Positions 1 through 6,320 are shown, numbered from the stretch's first letter. The stretch is DNA of 11,204 nucleotides from Bacteroidales bacterium GP3 (GCA_001701075.1 DAAK01000007.1:1-11204); one strand, 5' to 3'. The notes: generated from the sequence alone by a model not told the origin. A program made the numbers and translations.

Positions 1-29
1 GGCGACAGAACAGTAAGCATAACCACCCA

Positions 30-124
30 GAAAAAGAAAAAATAATCTTCCAAACGACCTTTTGCCCTCCACTTCCCTCCTCACCACCCTTGAGATGTAA
101 ATCAATCACTCAAAATCTCGCATT
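30..124 (+). repeat. Direct repeat, copy 1 (upstream of DUF2442 gene)
   Basis: This stretch runs from an A-rich start through a pyrimidine-rich core (CTCCACTTCCCTCCTCACC at 67-85) to AATCACTCAAAATCTCGCATT (ending at 124). It recurs with small indels and substitutions at 573-672, on the same strand, with the DUF2442 gene between the copies. Neither copy encodes a convincing protein in a shared frame. It may be a duplicated intergenic regulatory segment, or the footprint of a cassette inserted or duplicated by recombination. Confidence 0.8.
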
Positions 125-144
125 TTGACATTACCAATTCAAAA

Positions 145-176
145 GTTGTATATTAAGAAATAAATTGCTACCTTTG
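145..176 (+). promoter_or_regulatory. Bacteroidota-type promoter of the DUF2442 gene
   Basis: A -7 box TACCTTTG (169-176) matches the Bacteroidota consensus TAnnTTTG exactly. It is preceded after 20 bases by GTTG (145-148), one base off the -33 TTTG. Transcription would begin near 181-184, leaving an A-rich leader of about 35 bases before the ATG at 217. Confidence 0.65.
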
Positions 177-216
177 CATTACTTAAATCATTGAAAAATA
201 GGTCAAGTTCTTCGTA

Positions 217-519
217 ATGAAGAAATCTATAAGAAGTACTAATATCACAAAAAAATATAAAATCATGATACCGAATATAAAGATTATAAAGGCAGAAGAT
301 ATAGGAAATCTAAATATACTTATCCACTTCAGTGACAGTAAACAGCAAACCATTGACATTGGAGATTTTATCCGTCGCCATCCACATCCTCAATATAATA
401 AATATCTTGATCCCAAAAGATTTAGAAGATTTTCTATTGAGAATGGGAATATTGTATGGGGGAAGAATTGGGATTTGATTTTCCCATTAGAACAACTATA
501 TGCCGGGAGGATCATATAG
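217..519 (+). CDS. DUF2442 domain-containing protein
   Basis: Encodes a 100-residue protein matching the small DUF2442 family, whose biochemical role is not established. Family hallmarks are visible: an IHFSD strand (residues 36-40), and a C-terminal block from about residue 69 to 95 with F-FSIENGNIVWG and NWDLIFPLEQLY, including the typical Trp-Gly (81-82). Members often sit beside a DUF4160 gene in pairs that have been suggested to act as toxin-antitoxin-like modules. No such partner lies in the 216 bases upstream or downstream before the restriction operon, so this copy looks like an orphan. I keep the ATG at 217 because a good promoter ends 40 bases upstream. The family core only starts near residue 19, so the ATG at 265 (84 residues) is a real alternative. 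The gene is AT-rich and flanked by a direct repeat. Confidence 0.8.
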   Translation: MKKSIRSTNITKKYKIMIPNIKIIKAEDIGNLNILIHFSDSKQQTIDIGDFIRRHPHPQYNKYLDPKRFRRFSIENGNIVWGKNWDLIFPLEQLYAGRII

Positions 520-552
520 CAAAATCTAATGAAACAAAAGATGCTTCATTGG

Positions 553-566
553 ATGCACCGGTGCAT
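553..566. repeat. Perfect 14-bp palindrome after the DUF2442 gene
   Basis: ATGCACCGGTGCAT is its own reverse complement and begins 33 bases after the DUF2442 stop codon. No T-run follows, so it does not look like an ordinary intrinsic terminator. A dyad protein-binding site, or part of the adjacent repeat, is possible. Confidence 0.6.
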
Positions 567-572
567 TCCACC

Positions 573-672
573 AAAAAAGGAAAAAATAATCTTACAAACG
601 GCCTTATCTTTCTCCTCCACTTCCCTCCTCACCTCCCTGAGAATGTAAATAAATCACTCAAAATCTCGCATT
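573..672 (+). repeat. Direct repeat, copy 2 (downstream of DUF2442 gene)
   Basis: Second copy of the repeat at 30-124. Shared blocks include AAAAATAATCTT, a pyrimidine-rich core CTCCACTTCCCTCCTCACC, and the final AAATCACTCAAAATCTCGCATT. A few indels separate the copies, so the duplication is not recent, or the copies derive from a dispersed family. The stretch 520-970 holds no convincing gene. Besides this repeat it contains palindromes, an unstarted open frame and the R-M promoter. Confidence 0.8.
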
Positions 673-790
673 CCAAACTCTGCCGGATGTTTATGACCAG
701 AATAACTGGGTGTTTTTACAGAATCTTTACACCTCTCTTAAAAATTTGACCATTTTCGTGAAGTCACGAAAATGGTCTAGAAAGTCATAA
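653..790 (+). pseudogene. Possible gene remnant (open frame with no start codon)
   Basis: A 45-codon open frame after a stop at 650-652 reads LPDVYDQNNWVFLQNLYTS in its middle and ends at the stop at 788-790. It lacks a start codon but has a protein-like mix of aromatic and polar residues, unlike the other frames here. The tail of the frame runs through the hairpin at 748-777. It may be a decayed C-terminus left by the repeat-associated rearrangement. It could equally be chance, and I cannot name a family. Confidence 0.2.
748..777. repeat. 13-bp perfect hairpin with 4-base loop
   Basis: GACCATTTTCGTG (748-760), loop AAGT, CACGAAAATGGTC (765-777): both arms pair without mismatch. It is not followed by a T-run, so a classical rho-independent terminator is unlikely. 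A REP-like dispersed palindrome, a protein-binding dyad or a structured RNA are possible readings. Confidence 0.75.
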
Positions 791-813
791 TATTCAATCT
801 CTAAGACATAACA

Positions 814-830
814 GAGAGAAAAATTCTCTC
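814..830. repeat. 7-bp inverted repeat upstream of the R-M promoter
   Basis: GAGAGAA (814-820), AAA, TTCTCTC (824-830) forms a perfect dyad about 73 bases upstream of the proposed -33 element of the endonuclease gene. It could be an operator for restriction-gene control, but no controller gene is present in the window to bind it. Confidence 0.4.
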
Positions 831-902
831 AATTTAAATATGATTTTATAGTTTTTTGAAAGCAGCAATCATAAACAATAAAAAGATACTTATTTTGCTT
901 AA

Positions 903-937
903 TTTTGCCTTTTATAAATCTTTTTTGATTAACTTTG
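903..937 (+). promoter_or_regulatory. Promoter of the restriction-modification operon
   Basis: TAACTTTG (930-937) fits TAnnTTTG exactly, with TTTTG at 903-907 as the -33 element (22-base spacer, slightly long). A second exact -7-like box, TAATTTTG at 900-907, overlaps it but lacks a TTTG at the right distance. Transcription from the downstream box would start near 942-945, which rules out a TTG start codon at 935 and supports the ATG at 971. Confidence 0.6.
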
Positions 938-970
938 CAAAGAAAATGCAAAATAACAGCAGAGGAAAGC

Positions 971-2527
971 ATGAGCGTAACACAAGATAGACGGTTTACC
1001 AAAGCAAAAGTCGCTGAAATTCTTGACAATGCAGTTGGCAAGACTCTCGGCGAGGTCGATATTATGGGGTCAAATCAGTTTGAACGGACTAAAACGAGTC
1101 CAAAAATAACTGGAATTGCCGGAGATGTAATCGAACAATCAGTTTTTGGATACGCTCGTGATGCCATTCAAGAATGTGACATAGAAATTGATGGAACATT
1201 AGTAGAACTTAAAACCACAGGTGTCAGAATACCCAAAAGTGAATATAAAATAGCACAAAAGAAATCTGGTGATGCATATAATTTACATCTTGGGGCTAAA
1301 GAAGGTATAAGCATTACAGCAGTGACCTTAGAACCAAATATTCAGCATGACTTTACGACATCTCATTTTTGGGAAAAAGCACAAAGACTATTGATTGTTT
1401 TTTATGAGTATAAATCATATACAACAGTTCCTGCAAAGGAATATGCGAACTTCCCAATTGTAGGATATTGTTACAATACTTTTTCTGAAGCAGAAAAGAA
1501 CCAGCTTCAAACTGACTGGGAGATTGTCAGAAACTACCTAAAGGATTTTTATGAAAAATACTCAGATGACGAACGTAGACAAAAACTTGAAGGATTTACT
1601 CATAAACTGCGTCCTGATTTGCTTCTAGTTGAACTCGTTCCTGCGTATAAGAAGAAATATGGGAAAGATAAGGTTCTAACTGGATATCAAAATCCAAGAT
1701 ATAGACTAAAGAAAACCTTTGTAGATTATATTGTCAGAGGTCATTTTAATAAAAGCCGAGCAAAACATGAAATAGACTTAAAGGAGTCATTTGCAAGTTT
1801 TGCAGAATTGGATAGTAGATGTCATAATCTAACTGAAACATATAAAGGAAAAACTTTCCTTGAACTTAAGGATATTCTTGGTATTAAAACGGATATCAAT
1901 ACTAAAGACTTCGCAGCAAAAGCTATCCTTAAGATGTTTGAAGCGGAATGTAAGAAATTAAATCAGATTTCAGATTTTACTAAAGCTGGAATAGAAGCTC
2001 GTACAATCATTCTTACTCCTAAGGGGAATTGCACTGAAGATATGAAGTTCCATATTATTGATTTTGATGAATGGAGCGATCGAGACACTGAATTTGAAGA
2101 ATCCGATATATTCTCTTTCTTTATGGAGCATAGTCTTTTGTGCCCGATATTCACTGAATATGATTCAAAAGATAAGAGCAAAACTGTTTTTGAAGGATTC
2201 AAACGTTTTGCATTTGATGATGATTTTATTAATACGGAAGTTAGAAGAATGTGGGAAGATTCGAGATATCTCATTCACACCAATAAATTGGTATGGGAAT
2301 ATGACTATAAAAATGGTAAGCCCATAGTTAATAAGAGCGGAAGCTATAAGGGTGCACCCAATTTACCCAAAAGAGCCCACTATACAGTTTTTTTTAGAGG
2401 TGGTGCTAATGATTCCAGTGAAAATAGTCGCACTCAAATTGTAAATGATATCAAAATGCTTCCTCAGTTTTTCTGGTTAAAAGGAGATTATGTTGCAAAT
2501 AAATTAAAATCAATACCCTACTTATAG
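971..2527 (+). CDS. Sau3AI/MutH-family type II restriction endonuclease
   Basis: A 518-residue endonuclease related to Sau3AI, which cuts DNA before GATC. The N-terminal MutH-like fold holds GIAGDVIEQ (48-56, with the conserved Glu55), then Asp70 and VELK (Glu79, Lys81), forming the metal-binding D...ExK catalytic centre. LIVFYEY (141-147) matches the FYEY strand of Sau3AI. A second, MutH-related domain fills the C-terminal half, with VRRMWEDS and FFWLKGDY near the end as in Sau3AI, where that half helps DNA binding and activation. The length is close to Sau3AI (about 490). The ATG at 971 is preceded by AGAGGAA and follows the promoter. An in-frame TTG at 935 lies inside the -7 box and is rejected. 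The methyltransferase begins 21 bases downstream, so the pair is one operon with the nuclease first. GATC specificity is inferred from the family, not seen. The gene is AT-rich and probably acquired. Confidence 0.92.
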   Translation: MSVTQDRRFTKAKVAEILDNAVGKTLGEVDIMGSNQFERTKTSPKITGIAGDVIEQSVFGYARDAIQECDIEIDGTLVELKTTGVRIPKSEYKIAQKKSGDAYNLHLGAKEGISITAVTLEPNIQHDFTTSHFWEKAQRLLIVFYEYKSYTTVPAKEYANFPIVGYCYNTFSEAEKNQLQTDWEIVRNYLKDFYEKYSDDERRQKLEGFTHKLRPDLLLVELVPAYKKKYGKDKVLTGYQNPRYRLKKTFVDYIVRGHFNKSRAKHEIDLKESFASFAELDSRCHNLTETYKGKTFLELKDILGIKTDINTKDFAAKAILKMFEAECKKLNQISDFTKAGIEARTIILTPKGNCTEDMKFHIIDFDEWSDRDTEFEESDIFSFFMEHSLLCPIFTEYDSKDKSKTVFEGFKRFAFDDDFINTEVRRMWEDSRYLIHTNKLVWEYDYKNGKPIVNKSGSYKGAPNLPKRAHYTVFFRGGANDSSENSRTQIVNDIKMLPQFFWLKGDYVANKLKSIPYL

Positions 2528-2548
2528 TCTACTATAAAATACATTACA

Positions 2549-4276
2549 ATGGCAAAAAAACAAATACACGAAATAAAAGTAGCAGAATTATTTGCTGGGG
2601 TTGGAGGTTTCCGGATTGGTTTAGAAGGCGCTTCCAATGCATATAAGACCATATGGAATAACCAATGGGAGCCATCAACCAAACATCAGGACGCCTCCCT
2701 TGTTTATAGAGCAAGATTTGGCAACAAAGGTCATGTCAATAAGGATATTAATTTAGTTCAGACAGATTCAATTCCCGACCATGACCTTCTGGTCGGAGGT
2801 TTTCCTTGTCAGGATTATTCAGTTGCTTCAACTTTGAGTAAATCTGGTGGAATTGAAGGGAAAAAAGGTGTTCTTTGGTGGCAGATATACAGAATTCTAA
2901 ATGAAAAGGGAGATCATCGTCCAAATTATCTCTTCTTTGAAAATGTGGATAGGTTACTTGGTTCTCCCGCTAAACAACGAGGGAGAGATTTTGCTATTAT
3001 ACTAGCATCTCTTTCGGATTTAGGATATACGGTGGAATGGAGAGTGATTAATGCTGCGGAATATGGGATGCCTCAACGCAGACGTCGAACTTATATAGTC
3101 GGTTATAAAAATGACTCCGTAGTAAATAATAAAATTGAAGACCTTAAGAAGTGGGTTCTTTATGATGGACTATTTGCTAAAGCTTTCCAATTTAATCCAA
3201 AGGAAGGTACCGTAGGAGAATTTACCATAAATGGTTCTATTTCTGAAGTTTCCGATACTTTCAATAAAAGTGGTAAAGAATCTCCGTTTGGGAACGCAGG
3301 AATTATGAGAGATAGACAGGTATATTCTGTTGATGCTTCTCCTATATATGATGGTCCTAAAATGACATTGGGAGGAAATCTTATTGATGAAGAATTGGTG
3401 CCTGAAGATTTCTTTATTTCCGACGTGGATTTAAAAAAATGGGAATATGAGAAAGGTGCAAAGAAAATTAATCGCGTATCCAAAGAAGGTTATGAATATA
3501 CTTTTTCAGAAGGCTCAATGACGTTTCCAGATTCAATTGATTCTCCTTCTAGAACTATTATCACAGGAGAAGGAGGAAATGCACCATCAAGATTCAAACA
3601 TGTAATTAAAACGCCATCGGGAAGATATAGAAGACTTGTTCCAATAGAATTGGAAAGATTAAACATGTTTCCAGATAACCATACACTTCATCCTGAAGTT
3701 TCAGAAACCAAGAGAGCTTTCCTAATGGGGAATGCCCTGGTATGTGGCGTCGTAAGAGAAATTGGCAAGGAATTATTTCGACTTATTTATGGTGAAGAAC
3801 CAGTTTCTTCCCATCCTATTGAAGAGGAACGCAATCCAAAACCAATGCTAAATCTTGATTTATTCAATGAATTTAAAGAAGATTTGGTAAGGAATCAGCG
3901 TAAAAAGGATCACCAGTTAGATCCATCAAAAAACCTCTTGATTGGCTATGTAAAAGATGATTTCGCCGATTACTTCCAGGATGGTGGAATTACAAAGTAT
4001 TATTATACCGGAAAAACGAAATCTTTTCCTTCAACGATAGCTCTTAATAAACTGTATTATTTCATGCCCTATTTTAAGAAAATAGGAATAAAGGATATTT
4101 ATCTAATAAAAGTAGCAAGAATTGGAAGTAAATCTGAAATAAGGGATGACAGCAATGACACAGACCCTCGACTTATATTTGAATTGGAATATATTGGAAG
4201 TCTTGAAGATTATAAAAATATAAAACTTAATATATATAGAACTTATAGATCAACCGTTTTAGGTTCAGTCCTTTAA
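2549..4276 (+). CDS. DNA (cytosine-5)-methyltransferase with C-terminal extension
   Basis: The protective methyltransferase of the operon, 575 residues. It should transfer a methyl group from S-adenosylmethionine to carbon 5 of cytosine in the endonuclease's site. Motifs follow the normal order: I, ELFAGVGGFRIGLEGA (13-28); IV, GGFPCQDYS with catalytic Cys87; VI, ENVDRLL (131-137); VIII, QRRRRTYIVG (176-185). A target-recognition region spans about 190-330, then IX (SPSRTIIT, 332-339) and X (GNALVCGVVREIG, 394-406). All catalytic motifs are intact. Typical enzymes end soon after motif X, about 330-420 residues in total. This one continues another ~165 residues, including NKLYYFMPYFKKIGIKDIYL (500-519), a segment I do not recognise. 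The ATG at 2549 follows an A-rich leader, usual in this phylum. An intrinsic terminator follows the stop. Because it is translated after the nuclease from the same promoter, some mechanism must let methylation act first. Confidence 0.93.
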   Translation: MAKKQIHEIKVAELFAGVGGFRIGLEGASNAYKTIWNNQWEPSTKHQDASLVYRARFGNKGHVNKDINLVQTDSIPDHDLLVGGFPCQDYSVASTLSKSGGIEGKKGVLWWQIYRILNEKGDHRPNYLFFENVDRLLGSPAKQRGRDFAIILASLSDLGYTVEWRVINAAEYGMPQRRRRTYIVGYKNDSVVNNKIEDLKKWVLYDGLFAKAFQFNPKEGTVGEFTINGSISEVSDTFNKSGKESPFGNAGIMRDRQVYSVDASPIYDGPKMTLGGNLIDEELVPEDFFISDVDLKKWEYEKGAKKINRVSKEGYEYTFSEGSMTFPDSIDSPSRTIITGEGGNAPSRFKHVIKTPSGRYRRLVPIELERLNMFPDNHTLHPEVSETKRAFLMGNALVCGVVREIGKELFRLIYGEEPVSSHPIEEERNPKPMLNLDLFNEFKEDLVRNQRKKDHQLDPSKNLLIGYVKDDFADYFQDGGITKYYYTGKTKSFPSTIALNKLYYFMPYFKKIGIKDIYLIKVARIGSKSEIRDDSNDTDPRLIFELEYIGSLEDYKNIKLNIYRTYRSTVLGSVL

Positions 4277-4283
4277 AATTCGT

Positions 4284-4318
4284 CCCGCTGCCTAATAGCA
4301 ACGGGCTTTAATTTTTTT
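4284..4318 (+). terminator. Intrinsic terminator of the R-M operon
   Basis: CCCGCTGC (4284-4291), loop CTAATA, GCAACGGG (4298-4305) makes a stem with one C-A mismatch, followed by CTTTAATTTTTTT. It begins 8 bases after the methyltransferase stop codon, the expected place for a rho-independent terminator. Confidence 0.85.
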
Positions 4319-4324
4319 GAATCT

Positions 4325-4438
4325 ATGACCGGAGCAACAGACCTCCAATCTCTCGCCGATTGCGAAAAAGTCCTCTCCAACCACTACCTCTCCGATGACC
4401 CTGACTTCGACATCGGAGAGTTCGACATCGTAGATTAA
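4325..4438 (+). CDS. Possible 37-residue acidic small protein
   Basis: A short ATG-to-TAA frame encodes an acidic peptide beginning MTGATDLQSLADCEKVL and ending DFDIGEFDIVD. Its codons are richer in C (CTC, TCC, GCC, GAC) than the AT-rich methyltransferase before it, so the sequence has a different history. The frame contains a 10-bp inverted repeat (CTCTCCGATG 4388-4397 with CATCGGAGAG 4411-4420) and a 10-bp direct repeat (TTCGACATCG at 4406 and 4421). No promoter is evident and the frame lies just after a terminator. It may be a degraded gene fragment or non-coding structured DNA. I recognise no family. Confidence 0.2.
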   Translation: MTGATDLQSLADCEKVLSNHYLSDDPDFDIGEFDIVD

Positions 4439-4444
4439 CTTTAT

Positions 4445-4474
4445 CACGCTACACCACGCTACAACACGCCCACC
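4445..4474 (+). repeat. Short 10-bp tandem repeat, 2.5 units
   Basis: CACGCTACAC (4445-4454), CACGCTACAA (4455-4464) and a partial CACGCCCACC (4465-4474) follow each other in the gene-free stretch before the ATPase gene. The role is unknown; a slippage-prone site is possible. Confidence 0.5.
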
Positions 4475-4492
4475 CATACACGCCGAAACCAA

Positions 4493-4614
4493 TCTGGAGT
4501 CTACGCTGTTGTTTATCTCGGATTGATATCACTGCTCATCGGTTATAACCCGGTATATGTAAATAAGATTTTTTTTTAATCATTTAAATTAATGTTACTT
4601 TACTCACATTAATT
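4493..4614 (+). repeat. Duplicated leader, copy A (upstream of ATPase gene)
   Basis: From TCTGGAGTCT, through a T-run (about 4569-4577), to AATTAATGTTACTTTAC, this segment aligns with 6320-6430 upstream of the DUF6249 gene. Shared pieces include TGTTT-ATC, ATATCAC/ACATCAC, GATTTTTTTTTA and AATTAATGT. The end of copy A (TTACTTTA) is a damaged version of the CACCTTTG box in copy B. This may mean that the original promoter has decayed here. Confidence 0.65.
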
Positions 4615-4633
4615 ATGAAAAAGTTATGAAAAA

Positions 4634-4665
4634 TTTGTACATATCGGATTTTAAAGCTAAATTTG
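4634..4665 (+). promoter_or_regulatory. Consensus promoter directly before the ATPase start
   Basis: TTTG (4634-4637), exactly 20 bases, then TAAATTTG (4658-4665): a perfect match to the Bacteroidota pattern. Transcription would start near 4669-4673, immediately upstream of ATG codons at 4674 and 4680. This argues that an upstream in-frame ATG at 4626 is not the start when this promoter is used. Confidence 0.6.
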
Positions 4666-4673
4666 CAAAAAGT

Positions 4674-6242
4674 ATGACTATGAATGAGCCGAGATACCCG
4701 ATAGGAATGCAGACATTCTCGAAAATAATCGAGGACGGCTACACTTATGTTGACAAGACTGGCTTTATCAAGCCATTGTTAAATCAAGGCCAATTCATTT
4801 TCCTAAGTCGCCCTCGTAGATTCGGTAAAAGCCTTTTGCTATCTACCTTAGAATCTTATTTCGAAGGAAGACGCGACCTCTTCAAGGGTCTTGCAGCAGA
4901 CAAGATGAATCTGGACTGGACGCCATCTCCAGTACTTCGTTTTGATTTCAATGCGGAAGACTTTAGCGTTGACGGTGGCCTTGAGCATCTGCTTGATTGG
5001 TATCTGCGTGAATATGAGAAAATCTATGGCAAACAATCCGATGATAAGTCCATTTCACAACGTTTCAAGAGTATAATCCTGGCAGCTTATGAGCAGAGCG
5101 GACGTCAGGTGGTTATCCTTATTGATGAGTATGACAAACCTCTTCTAGACATTGAGGAAAATCATGCCTTGTTTGACAAGAACCAACGTACCCTTAAGGC
5201 ATTCTATGGCAATCTGAAGAGTATGGACAAATACATACGTTTTGCCTTCATCACCGGAGTTGCACGATTCAGTAAAGTCAGTGTCTTCAGTGACCTCAAC
5301 AACCTTGACGATATATCCATGGAAGATGCCTTTGCAGACATCTGTGGCTGGACTGAGGAGGAACTTCTCAATGGATTCAGCCAGGGTATAGAGGATTTGG
5401 CAAAAAAAAGGAAGGAATCCTTTGATGTCACTATGAGGGCTCTTCGCAACTATTACGATGGATATCTCTTCACTCCTGAGGGTTCTCGCCTATACAATCC
5501 GTTCAGCGTTCTGCGTGCTTTAAAGGCTAAAAAAATATCTCCATTCTGGTTTGCAACAGGGTCTCCATCTTTTCTCGTCAGAAGAGTAAAGTCAAGAGGA
5601 ACATATCCTCCCGATCTTAACGGTCAAAAATGTAGGGAATCGGAACTTATGGCCGTTGGACTGAACGACAGCAACCCTGTCCCACTGATGTTTCAGACAG
5701 GTTACCTTACAATAGCATCAGTTGATGACGCAACTGGACGATACGAACTCCGTTTTCCGAACAAGGAAGTGGAAATAGGATTTTATGAAGATCTTCTTCC
5801 TGTCTATGTGCCTGCCACCAAGGATCCTGACAGTCCTTTTAATTTCTTCAAATTTCAGGACGATTTATTTGAAGGACGTCCCGATGATTTTATGCGACGA
5901 CTCGCTACCCTTATGAAAAATTTGCCTGGAGAAGACCACAATGAGTCTGCATATCGAGCCATTACTTACCTTCTCGCCGTGCTATGTGGAAGCAATACAA
6001 TAGCCGAGCATCACAATTACAAGGGAAGGAGCGATATAGAGGTAGTCGCCGGCAAGTATATTTATCTGTTCGAGTTCAAGTACAATAAAAGCGTCCAAGA
6101 AGCTCTGGAACAAATACAAAATCGTGATTATGCGGGAGGCTATGCTCTTGATTCCCGGACTCTTTATATTATAGGAGCCAATTTCAATGAGAAGAAGGAT
6201 GAAAGAGGTCTTGAATATGTGATTAAGACCTATAAAGACTAA
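4674..6242 (+). CDS. AAA-ATPase-like / PD-(D/E)XK nuclease-superfamily protein
   Basis: A 522-residue member of a large Bacteroidota family combining an N-terminal AAA-ATPase-like domain (PF09820 type) with a C-terminal PD-(D/E)XK nuclease-fold domain (PF08011 type). The cellular role is unknown; proposals include defence or selfish-element functions. The core begins with the family signature PRYPIGMQTFSKI and YTYVDKTG. A P-loop variant SRPRRFGKS (45-53) and Walker B VVILIDEYDKP (146-156) follow, then FITGVARFSKVSVFSDLNNL (192-211). The nuclease part shows GRSDIEV (Asp454) and LFEFKYNK (Glu467, Lys469), so the D...ExK core is intact. An ATG at 4626 would add 16 residues with no family resemblance, and a perfect promoter lies within that stretch. 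I therefore prefer 4674, with 4680 as alternative, giving a very short or absent leader. Composition is less AT-rich than the R-M genes, suggesting a separate arrival. It has its own promoter and is not in an operon. Confidence 0.9.
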   Translation: MTMNEPRYPIGMQTFSKIIEDGYTYVDKTGFIKPLLNQGQFIFLSRPRRFGKSLLLSTLESYFEGRRDLFKGLAADKMNLDWTPSPVLRFDFNAEDFSVDGGLEHLLDWYLREYEKIYGKQSDDKSISQRFKSIILAAYEQSGRQVVILIDEYDKPLLDIEENHALFDKNQRTLKAFYGNLKSMDKYIRFAFITGVARFSKVSVFSDLNNLDDISMEDAFADICGWTEEELLNGFSQGIEDLAKKRKESFDVTMRALRNYYDGYLFTPEGSRLYNPFSVLRALKAKKISPFWFATGSPSFLVRRVKSRGTYPPDLNGQKCRESELMAVGLNDSNPVPLMFQTGYLTIASVDDATGRYELRFPNKEVEIGFYEDLLPVYVPATKDPDSPFNFFKFQDDLFEGRPDDFMRRLATLMKNLPGEDHNESAYRAITYLLAVLCGSNTIAEHHNYKGRSDIEVVAGKYIYLFEFKYNKSVQEALEQIQNRDYAGGYALDSRTLYIIGANFNEKKDERGLEYVIKTYKD

Positions 6243-6304
6243 GATTTAAAGAAATAAAACTGTTCTCATTCAACTTTTATCACATCCCTAATGGCACATG
6301 CCCC

Positions 6305-6320
6305 GATGTCTTTCGACATC
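6305..6320. repeat. 6-bp perfect hairpin after the ATPase gene
   Basis: GATGTC (6305-6310), TTTC, GACATC (6315-6320) forms a short stem-loop 63 bases after the ATPase stop codon. It abuts copy B of the duplicated leader and contains TTCGACATC, which also occurs twice at 4406-4430. No T-run follows closely, so a terminator role is doubtful. Confidence 0.45.

Noticed and set aside
456..749. 97-codon frame overlapping the DUF2442 gene and running through repeat copy 2
   Set aside because: It starts inside DUF2442, crosses the non-coding repeat, and resembles no family.
935..970. TTG start at 935 for the endonuclease, adding 12 residues
   Set aside because: The TTG is part of the -7 box TAACTTTG; the ATG at 971 has AGAGGAA in front and fits the family.
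829..1041. Minus-strand 70-codon frame over the R-M promoter
   Set aside because: It covers a clear promoter and the start of the endonuclease gene and lacks protein-like features.
4292..4492. Minus-strand 66-codon frame with Val-rich sequence
   Set aside because: It is antisense to a low-confidence patch, has no promoter, and overlaps the terminator.
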